Shown here piece by piece: positions 58,263-64,000 of a DNA stretch of 64,000 bases; the first letter of the stretch is position 1, and the number at the start of each line of letters is the position of its first letter. Location of the stretch: assembly GCA_039025855.1 (NCBI GenBank), contig JBCCNL010000019.1, positions 1-64,000 on the forward strand, read 5' to 3'. Below the pieces are notes generated by a model, which saw only the letters and a list, made by a program, of their open reading frames with translations, had not been told where the DNA came from and ran no database searches. The stretch comes from JBCCOW01 sp039025855. Its GTDB lineage: Bacteria; Planctomycetota; Phycisphaerae; Phycisphaerales; Phycisphaeraceae. The translations under genes and the position numbers were made by a program.

Positions 58263-58787
58263 TTAGGCGGCGGGGGTGAGGCCGAGCTCGTTCTTGAGCT
58301 GTTCGCACCAGTCTTTGACGCGCTGTTCGGTGAGTTCGGGCTGGCAGTCGTCGTCGCAGGCGAGGCCGCAGAACTGGCCGTCGATGATGCCTTTGGAGGC
58401 TTCGAACTCGTGGGTGTCGGGGTCGGTGAAGCCGATCTTGCCTTCGGCGCCGCGTTCGAGCATCTTGAGGTAGACGATGCCCAGGGCGTCCTGGTAGGTG
58501 TCGGGGTAGCCGGCCTGGTCGCCGGTGCCGAAGAAGGCGACCTTGATGCCGGACATGTCGACCTCGTCGAGCTGGTCGTAGATGTCTTGCCAGTCGTACT
58601 GGATCTCGCCGACGTCCCAGGTGGGGATGCCGCAGAGGATCAGGTCATAGCCCTCGAGGTCCTTGGGTTCGATCTGGGAGACGTCTTCGTAGGTGTCGAT
58701 GAGGTCTTCGCCGAACTCGTCGCGGATTTGCTCGGCGACGGCTTCGGTCTTGCCGGTGCAGGTGCCGTAGAACAGTCCGATTTTCAT
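58263..58787 (-). CDS. fldA: Flavodoxin
   Basis: A 174-residue FMN electron carrier of the long-chain type. FMN phosphate loop FYGTCTGKTEAVAEQI, first FMN-stacking segment CGIPTWDVGEIQYDW (Trp), second FFGTGDQAGYPDTYQDALG (Tyr). The 20-residue loop splitting the last strand (residues about 120-142) is present. A GGAG ribosome site (AAAGGAGCAACACGCT) precedes the ATG. It may feed the siroheme reductase or radical-SAM enzymes; the link is inferred. Confidence 0.95.
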   Translation of the reverse strand: MKIGLFYGTCTGKTEAVAEQIRDEFGEDLIDTYEDVSQIEPKDLEGYDLILCGIPTWDVGEIQYDWQDIYDQLDEVDMSGIKVAFFGTGDQAGYPDTYQDALGIVYLKMLERGAEGKIGFTDPDTHEFEASKGIIDGQFCGLACDDDCQPELTEQRVKDWCEQLKNELGLTPAA

Positions 58788-58861
58788 AGCGTGTTGCTCC
58801 TTTGCTGAATGCGAGAGTTTAGGCGGTTGCGATTGGTTTTCAAGGGGTTGTGGGGTAGGAA

Positions 58862-58889
58862 CCGGCGATGCGTCGCATCGCGGCTGTCA
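58862..58889. repeat. Palindromic repeat family B, copy 1
   Basis: CCGGCGATGCGTCGCATCGC followed by GGCTGTCA: arms GCGATGCG and CGCATCGC around one T. It lies 7 bp beyond the aldo/keto reductase stop on the minus strand. The same sequence is at 61924 and 63456. Confidence 0.8.
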
Positions 58890-58896
58890 AAGGGGA

Positions 58897-59955
58897 TCAG
58901 ACGCGGTGGGGGTGGGGCCCGAACCGGCCTTCGTAGAACGGTTGGACGGACGAGCCGGGGGGTGCGGCTTCGTCGATCTTGCTGCGGTCATCTTCGGTGA
59001 GCTGGAGGTCGAGGGCGGCGAGGTTGTCGCTGAGCTGATCGAGGGTGCGTGGGCCGATGATGGGGCTGGTGATGCCGGGCTGGTGCATGCACCAGGACAG
59101 GGCGACCTGGGAGACGGGTCGGCTGTGGGCTTCGGCGATGGCTTCGAGGGTTTCGAGGATGTCGAAGGCGCGGTCGTTGTCGAGCATGGTCCGGCGGAAG
59201 TGGGTGGAGCCTTCGCCGAAGCGGGAGCCCTCGGGGCCGGGGTCGTTGCGTTTGTATTTGCCGGAGAGGAAGCCGCCGGCGAGGGGGGACCAGGGGATGA
59301 GGGCCATGCCGAAGGTCTGGGCCATGGGCACGAGCTCGCGTTCGATGCGGCGGTCGAGGGGGTGGTAGGGGGGCTGCTCGGTGACAAAGCGGTTGAGGGC
59401 GAGTTTTTCGGCGGTCCAGTGGGCTTCGACGATCTGCCAGGCGGCGAAGGTGGAGCAGCCGATATAGCGGACCTTGCCGGAGGTGACGAGGTCGTCGAGG
59501 GCGCGGAGGGTTTCGTCGATGGCGCAGTCGGGGTGGGGGCGATGGATCTGGTAGAGGTCGATGTAGTCGGTCTGCAGGCGCTTGAGCGAGGCGTCGCACT
59601 GCTGGATGATCTGTCGGCGGGAGTTGCCCCATTGGTTGGGGTTGAGCTTGGCGTGGAGTTCGGAGGTGGGCGGGTCGCCGGCACCGGGCTTGAACATCTT
59701 GCCGTGGCACTTTGTGGCGAGGACGATGTGGTCGCGGTGGCCGTTGCGTTTGAGGGCTTGCCCGGTGATGATTTCGGATTGGCCGAGCGTGTAGACGTTG
59801 GCGGTGTCGAGGAAGTTGATGCCTGATTCGATGGCGTGATCGATGATGTCGTAGCTGTCCTGCGCGGATGTTTTTCCGGGGGCGCCGAACATCATGCAGC
59901 CGAGGCAGAGGGGGGAGACGCGGATGCCGGTTCGGCCGAGGTTTCTGTATTCCAT
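58897..59955 (-). CDS. Aldo/keto reductase
   Basis: A 352-residue NADP(H)-dependent reductase with a TIM barrel. The catalytic set is visible: Asp and Tyr in FLDTANVYTLG, Lys in VLATKCHGKM, His in LYQIHRPH. The GITSPIIGPRTLDQL segment near the end is the NADP phosphate grip. It is one gene in a run of minus-strand genes with the symporter and sulfatases, so a role in reducing a released sugar is possible. The substrate is unknown. Confidence 0.92.
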   Translation of the reverse strand: MEYRNLGRTGIRVSPLCLGCMMFGAPGKTSAQDSYDIIDHAIESGINFLDTANVYTLGQSEIITGQALKRNGHRDHIVLATKCHGKMFKPGAGDPPTSELHAKLNPNQWGNSRRQIIQQCDASLKRLQTDYIDLYQIHRPHPDCAIDETLRALDDLVTSGKVRYIGCSTFAAWQIVEAHWTAEKLALNRFVTEQPPYHPLDRRIERELVPMAQTFGMALIPWSPLAGGFLSGKYKRNDPGPEGSRFGEGSTHFRRTMLDNDRAFDILETLEAIAEAHSRPVSQVALSWCMHQPGITSPIIGPRTLDQLSDNLAALDLQLTEDDRSKIDEAAPPGSSVQPFYEGRFGPHPHRV

Positions 59956-59980
59956 GTGGGGGTTCCTGTTTCTTGATTTG

Positions 59981-60055
59981 AACCGCAGAGGCGCGGAGGA
60001 CGCAGAGTTCGGATCAAGGGTTGGTTTGCTCTGCGTTCTCTACGCCTCTGCGGTT
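59981..60055. repeat. Large inverted repeat, family E
   Basis: Arms AACCGCAGAGGCGCGGAGGA...CAGAG (59981-60007) and its near complement (60029-60055), 24 of 27 positions pairing, with a 21-bp loop. The right arm is coding: it forms the last residues of the symporter. A related single arm lies at 26771-26799. Confidence 0.8.
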
Positions 60056-61894
60056 GGCCTGTGTGGACTTGATGTCGAGGAGTAGGAGGGTTCCGGTGAA
60101 GGCGAAGATGGCGGCGAGGATGGCGGCGGGGGTCCACTTGTGGAGGACCAGCGTCATCGGGAGGAGGAAGGTGCTGACCTGCCAGACTAGGGCGAGGATG
60201 AGACGGAAGAGGTCGGCGGTGTGTTCACGTTGGTCGGGGGTGCGCCAGTCGCGGGGCCAGAAGCCGAGGGGTTTGATCTGGTGGTAGAAGCGATTGAGTT
60301 GGTCTTTGGGGGTGGGTGGGGCGAGGTAGGTGCCGGCGACGCAGCCGAGGAGTGAGGCGAGGCCGACGGTGGAGAGGGTGAAGATGTCGGTGTAAGCGTT
60401 GTTCTGGATGAGGACGCCGAAGTTTTCGCGGAGTCCTGCTTCCGGGGGTGGGGGGAGGAAGGTGAGGGAGAAGGCGGCGGCGAAGCCGGTGGCGGTGCCG
60501 AGGGTGAAGCCGAGGCCGTTGAAGCGGTGCCAGAACCAGCGGAGGGCGAAGGGGAGGAGGAAGGCGGGGAAGAGCTGGATGACGATGGTGGTCCAGACGC
60601 CGAGGATGTTGTCGGCGAGGGTGAGGGAGATCGTGAGGCCGAGGGCGACGATGAGGATCGAGGTGACGTAAGCGACACGGACCTGGGTTTTTTCGGATGG
60701 GGTACTGCCGCGGGTTTCGGCGATGGGGTTGTATAGATCGCGGACGGCGTAGGACGCACCGGCGTTGAGGGTGGAGTCGAAGGTGGACATGGAGGCGGCG
60801 AAGATGGCGGCGACGATGAGGCCGGTGATTCCTACCGGGATGAGGCCGGAGGTGAGGACCCCCGGAAGGATGGTTTCAGGGTCTTCGCTGCCGATGCCGA
60901 GGTGGATGGCGAGGATGGCGAAGCCGAGGACCATGGGCCAGCGGAAGCTGAAGAGGACGGTCCAGAGCATGCCGAGTTTTTTGACGGTGGGGACGTCCTG
61001 GGCGGCGTAGAAGCGTTGGGCCATGTAGGCGGAACCGCCGGATCCGCCGAGGCCTTCGAGGATACCCTTGCCGGCCCAGAAGAGGAGGAAGAGCAGGAAG
61101 GGGGAGTATGACTCGAAGAAGACATTGGATTCCGCTGGTGTGACACCTGGTCCGATTCCCTCTATTGCATCCCACCCCCACTGATAAAGTCCATCATTAA
61201 ACAGAGGGATCACAAAGTTGTAAGTACTGCCGGGCCAGTTGTTGAGCAGCTCGGGAGACACATGCATTGCCGCGAGGACGGAGATGTAGATCGCGGCGGC
61301 GCCGATGAGGAAGGCCTGGAAGACATCGGTCCAGATGACGCCGTAGAGGCCGGAGATCATGGTGTAGCCGAGGGCGAGGAGGGCCATGGCGACGGCGCAG
61401 GTGGTGGCGTCGAAGGGGAGGAAGACGGCGAGGAACTTGCCGGCGGCGGCGAGGAAGAAGACGACCATGCCGACGGTGATGACGAGGTAGGTCAGGGCGG
61501 CGGTGTAGCGGGCGGCTCGGCCCTGGGCGGTGTCGCCGAAGCGGAGGAGCATCCACTCGCCGGTGGTCATGACGTTGGAGCGTTGATGCCACTTGCCCAT
61601 GAAGGCGAGGAAGACGGCGATGGGGAGGACGACGCCGCCGCGCATCTCGATCCAGAAGCCGTGGAGCCCGAAGAGGTAGATGAGCGAGATGATGGTCATG
61701 GTGCCGGCGGCGTCGAGGTTGGACGACATGCCGGAGGCGCCGAGGGCCCACCAGGGGAGTTTCTTGCCGCCGAGGAAGTAGTCGTCGGTGCCGCGGGCGG
61801 CCTTGCGGGCGACGAAGAGGGAGATGGCGATGAGGCCGACGAGATAGGCGGCGACGATGGAGTAGTCGAGGGGGTGGAGGGGGGTGTGAGTCAT
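60014..61894 (-). CDS. Sodium:solute symporter family protein
   Basis: A 626-residue protein with 13-15 helices. It begins HPLDYSIVAAYLVGLIAISLFVARKAARGTDDYFLGGKKLPWWALGASGMSSNLDA-like residues, the usual SSS opening, with the Na+ site around GASGMSSNLDAAGT. A later block GGSGGSAYMAQRFYAAQDV and AAIFAASMSTFDSTLNAG follow the family fold. The substrate is unknown; sugars or sugar acids are likely from context. The C-terminal residues (NRRGVENAEQTNP) come from a repeat arm, so the end is probably variable. It is upstream of the aldo/keto reductase on the same strand. Confidence 0.9.
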   Translation of the reverse strand: MTHTPLHPLDYSIVAAYLVGLIAISLFVARKAARGTDDYFLGGKKLPWWALGASGMSSNLDAAGTMTIISLIYLFGLHGFWIEMRGGVVLPIAVFLAFMGKWHQRSNVMTTGEWMLLRFGDTAQGRAARYTAALTYLVITVGMVVFFLAAAGKFLAVFLPFDATTCAVAMALLALGYTMISGLYGVIWTDVFQAFLIGAAAIYISVLAAMHVSPELLNNWPGSTYNFVIPLFNDGLYQWGWDAIEGIGPGVTPAESNVFFESYSPFLLFLLFWAGKGILEGLGGSGGSAYMAQRFYAAQDVPTVKKLGMLWTVLFSFRWPMVLGFAILAIHLGIGSEDPETILPGVLTSGLIPVGITGLIVAAIFAASMSTFDSTLNAGASYAVRDLYNPIAETRGSTPSEKTQVRVAYVTSILIVALGLTISLTLADNILGVWTTIVIQLFPAFLLPFALRWFWHRFNGLGFTLGTATGFAAAFSLTFLPPPPEAGLRENFGVLIQNNAYTDIFTLSTVGLASLLGCVAGTYLAPPTPKDQLNRFYHQIKPLGFWPRDWRTPDQREHTADLFRLILALVWQVSTFLLPMTLVLHKWTPAAILAAIFAFTGTLLLLDIKSTQANRRGVENAEQTNP

Positions 61895-61923
61895 CGACCC
61901 GCTTGACGGTAACAGATGGTTGG

Positions 61924-61947
61924 CCGGCGATGCGTCGCATCGCGGCT
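61924..61947. repeat. Palindromic repeat family B, copy 2
   Basis: CCGGCGATGCGTCGCATCGC then GGCT. It lies 29 bp beyond the first sulfatase stop and 30 bp before the symporter start. The core matches copies 1 and 3 exactly; the tail after GGCT differs. Confidence 0.8.
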
Positions 61948-61976
61948 ACGAAAATGAGTGGGTTGTGTTTGCAGGG

Positions 61977-63437
61977 TCAGGGGTTGGCGGATTCGGCGAC
62001 GGCTTCGTTCCACGTGACGGCGGTGATGTCGGGGCCGAGCTTGAGGTGGTCGGGGAGGGGGCCTTTGCGGCTGCGCATGGCGTCGATCTGGTCTTCGATC
62101 AGGCCTTGGGCGATGAGGTTGGTTTCGTCGGTGGTGCCGAGGTCGCCGATGTGTTCGAGGTGGGTGTCGAGCTGATCGCGGAGTCGGTCGGCGTGGGGTT
62201 GGTGCTGCGGGTCTTCGATCAGGTTGTTGATGCAGTAGGGGTCGTCGGCGAGGTGGTAGAGTTCTTCGGGTGGTTTGGGGTGCTGGAACCAGGCAGCGGC
62301 GGTGGGGCTGAGGGTGTCGGCGGTGTGGGCTTCGCGCATGGCCCGGATGGCGGGGGCCTGTTCCATGTAGCCGTTGCGCTGGGCGTAGGGGATGTTGGGG
62401 AAGGTATTTCGGATGTAGAGGTAGTTGTGGTCTCGAGCGAAGCGGACGTGGTCGAAGGCTTCGCCCATGCGGTCGCGTCCGCCGAAGGCGGTGGGGCGGG
62501 GGTTGGTGGGGGTGGAGCCGTCGGGGTTGAGGAAGGTTTCGCCTTGGTAGTGGTCGGGGGTGGGGACGCCGGCGAGGGTGAGGACGGTGGGGGCGAGGTC
62601 GATCCAGGAAACGAGGGTGTCGCGGGTTTTTCCGACGAGCGTAGCTCGTCGGCTATTGGGGTCTTTGAATTGCGGGGTGTTGGGGAAGCGGATGATGAGG
62701 GGCATGTGGATGCCGGGGTCGAAGCACCAGCGTTTGTTGCGGGGGAGGCCGCAGCCGTGGTCGGAGAGGTAGACGACGATGGTGTTGTCGCGGAGGTTGT
62801 GTTGGTCGAGCCAGTCGAGGCATTGGCCGATCTCGTGATCGGCTTGGGTGAGGGAGTCGTGATAGAGGACCTGTTGGTTGCGGACCTCGGGACAGTCGAA
62901 GAGGTCGGCGGGGACGGGGGCGTCTTCGGGGCGGTGGCGGAGGGCGTCGGGGACGTCCGGCGTGGCTTGGGCTTGCTGGTCGGGGTCGCGCCACATGGAG
63001 CTTTCGTGGGTGACGCCGAAGTTGCGGAAGAGGAAGAAGGGTTTATCTGGTGGGGCTTGCTCCCACCAGGCGTCGGTGTTGGTGCACCAGTTGTCGGTGG
63101 GGGTGAAGTTGAAGTCGGTCTTGGTGGGCCAGGCGACGTGGTAGCCGGCGTCTTGGAGTTCGTGGGTGAACAGGCGGGGTGGGTCGCGGAGGACGCAGCG
63201 CATGAGGTGGGTGCCGATGGCGTAGGGGTATTGGCCGGTGACCATGGTGCTGCGGGAGGGGGCGCAGACGGGGCAGGTGGTGAAGGCGTGGGTGTAGCGG
63301 ACGCCCTCGGAGGCGAGGCGGTCGATGTGGGGGGTGTGGGCGTAGGGGTTGCCGTAGCAGCCGTGGTGGATGCCGACGTCTTCGGAGACGAGGAAGAGGA
63401 AGTTCGGTGGGGTGGGGCTTGTGGTGTTTGCAGGCAT
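61977..63437 (-). CDS. Sulfatase with Cys-type active site
   Basis: A 486-residue type I sulfatase. The formylglycine motif is CAPSR in TTCPVCAPSRSTMVTG, so the Cys would be oxidised by a formylglycine-generating enzyme. Metal ligands: SEDVG at the start and LSDHGCGLPRNK. The substrate is probably a sulfated polysaccharide. No signal peptide is evident. A hairpin repeat is read in frame at about residues 260-269 (DPNSRRATLVGK), which looks like an insertion between two normally adjacent segments. A second sulfatase with similar C-terminal sequence lies immediately upstream. Confidence 0.92.
   Translation of the reverse strand: MPANTTSPTPPNFLFLVSEDVGIHHGCYGNPYAHTPHIDRLASEGVRYTHAFTTCPVCAPSRSTMVTGQYPYAIGTHLMRCVLRDPPRLFTHELQDAGYHVAWPTKTDFNFTPTDNWCTNTDAWWEQAPPDKPFFLFRNFGVTHESSMWRDPDQQAQATPDVPDALRHRPEDAPVPADLFDCPEVRNQQVLYHDSLTQADHEIGQCLDWLDQHNLRDNTIVVYLSDHGCGLPRNKRWCFDPGIHMPLIIRFPNTPQFKDPNSRRATLVGKTRDTLVSWIDLAPTVLTLAGVPTPDHYQGETFLNPDGSTPTNPRPTAFGGRDRMGEAFDHVRFARDHNYLYIRNTFPNIPYAQRNGYMEQAPAIRAMREAHTADTLSPTAAAWFQHPKPPEELYHLADDPYCINNLIEDPQHQPHADRLRDQLDTHLEHIGDLGTTDETNLIAQGLIEDQIDAMRSRKGPLPDHLKLGPDITAVTWNEAVAESANP
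62632..62658. repeat. Hairpin repeat family C, copy 2, inside the sulfatase gene
   Basis: Stem CCGACGAG, loop CGTAG, stem CTCGTCGG (62645-62652), tail CTATTG. It differs from the copy at 28961 by one base in the loop and a compensated stem pair. On the coding strand it is translated as NSRRATLVG; the TAG at its edge is out of frame. Confidence 0.75.
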
Positions 63438-63455
63438 GAGCGAAAGGGTAGCGGA

Positions 63456-63483
63456 CCGGCGATGCGTCGCATCGCGGCTGTCA
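63456..63483. repeat. Palindromic repeat family B, copy 3
   Basis: Identical over 28 bp to the copy at 58862-58889. It lies 23 bp beyond the second sulfatase stop and 18 bp before the first sulfatase start. Confidence 0.82.
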
Positions 63484-63506
63484 TGAAGCGGGAGGTGTGT
63501 TTTGGT

Positions 63507-64000
63507 TCAGGTGTTGGGCGCGGTGGCGATGGCCTCGTTCCAGGTCAGGGGACCGAGTGCGGGGATGGCGGGGTCGAGTCGTTGGTGTTCAGGGAGAGGC
63601 TCGATGCGGTCGCGGAATTCCTGGAGGCGGTCGGTGACGACGCCCTGGGCGATGAGGTCGGTCTCGTCGGTGGTGCCGAGGTCGCCGACCTGTTCGAGGT
63701 GTTGGTCGAGGGCGGCGCGGAGCGTGTCGGCGTGGGATTGGTAGGCGGGGTCGTCGATGAGGTTGCGGACGCAGGCGGGGTCGTCGGCGGGGCGGTAGAG
63801 TTCTTCGGCGGGCTTGGGGTGCTGGAACCAGCTTGCGGCGGGGCCGGTGAGGGTGCCGGCGGCGTGGGCGTCGCGCAGGGCCTGGATGGCGGAGGCCTGC
63901 TCCATGTACCACTCGCGCTGGGCGTAAGGGATGTGGGGGAAGGTGTTGCGGATGTAGAGGTAGTCGGCGTCGCGTGCGATGCGGATGTGTTCGAAGGCTT
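63507..64000 (-). CDS. Second sulfatase, C-terminal part, cut by the window end
   Basis: The C-terminal 160 or so residues of a paralogue of the sulfatase at 61977. The frame runs open to base 64000 and reads AFEHIRIARDADYLYIRNTF, matching AFDHVRFARDHNYLYIRNTF in the neighbour. The shared tail includes QVGDLGTTDETDLIAQGVV and the closing PLTWNEAIA. The catalytic half lies outside the window. It is first in the minus-strand run with the other sulfatase, symporter and aldo/keto reductase. The two look like an old tandem duplication. Confidence 0.88.
   Translation of the reverse strand, partial: AFEHIRIARDADYLYIRNTFPHIPYAQREWYMEQASAIQALRDAHAAGTLTGPAASWFQHPKPAEELYRPADDPACVRNLIDDPAYQSHADTLRAALDQHLEQVGDLGTTDETDLIAQGVVTDRLQEFRDRIEPLPEHQRLDPAIPALGPLTWNEAIATAPNT

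Noticed and set aside
58862..63483. CRISPR array from the repeated palindromes
   Set aside because: Copies are about 1.5-3 kb apart with genes between them and no spacers or cas genes; no regular array exists anywhere in the window.

Overview
The window looks like chromosome from a GC-rich bacterium of the phylum Planctomycetota, most likely a Phycisphaerae-type lineage. This is inference from gene content: two tandem sulfatases beside a sodium:solute symporter, a ThuA-domain protein, paired Gfo/Idh/MocA oxidoreductases, a PEP-CTERM protein, a small membrane protein with a CPLCGYNLR-type zinc ribbon, a DUF3467 protein, a tiny Hc1 histone-like gene, and an LpxA that implies lipid A. No rRNA, plasmid, phage or transposase gene is visible. 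Most of the window is housekeeping or niche metabolism.

Layout. 0-7.5 kb: a membrane protein, DoxX, aroB, a CPBP-like protein coupled to lipB, lpxA, then a lipoprotein-ExbD-TonB cluster. 7.6-10.3 kb: an ArsR/methyltransferase fusion and ahcY, ending in a strong terminator. 10.3-13.9 kb: a sigma factor/membrane protein/acidic secreted protein operon and a divergent AraC-PhyH pair. 14-22.6 kb: a TPR protein, then the most unusual stretch: a nucleoside deaminase, a membrane/spermidine-synthase fusion, a truncated copy of a small gene, a second deaminase with an early stop, a 108-residue ubiquitin-like protein ending in Gly-Gly, and an 840-residue DUF4132 protein. 22.6-31 kb: a GGDEF/receiver pair, a cation/proton antiporter fused to an EIIA-like domain, a beta-propeller, ThuA, a VWA protein and rsmG. 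31-37.5 kb: a complete Mrp antiporter operon mrpABCDEFG, every junction a 4-bp overlap.

37.7-52.6 kb: HIT hydrolase, PilZ, a fused siroheme enzyme (cobA-hemD), Hc1, a FabZ-like dehydratase, two Gfo/Idh/MocA enzymes, tRNA-Asp, an L,D-transpeptidase, an OmpA lipoprotein, an amidohydrolase, pckA, a beta-helix protein and CheV. 52.6-53.45 kb is a lower-GC patch with an unrecognised gene and a frameshifted gene remnant. 53.45-64 kb: the PEP-CTERM protein, a siroheme sulfite/nitrite reductase, flavodoxin, an aldo/keto reductase, the symporter and two sulfatases, the second cut by the window end.

Functional links: cobA-hemD makes the precursor of the siroheme used by the reductase at 54-56 kb. Symporter, sulfatases and aldo/keto reductase suggest uptake and use of a sulfated glycan. 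ahcY beside an ArsR/methyltransferase suggests control by the methylation cycle. Cutting across all this, the window is seeded with short hairpin repeats that share an AGCC edge. Three genes (rsmG, mrpG, the L,D-transpeptidase) have a TAG stop codon that directly abuts such a hairpin, and one copy is read in frame inside a sulfatase.
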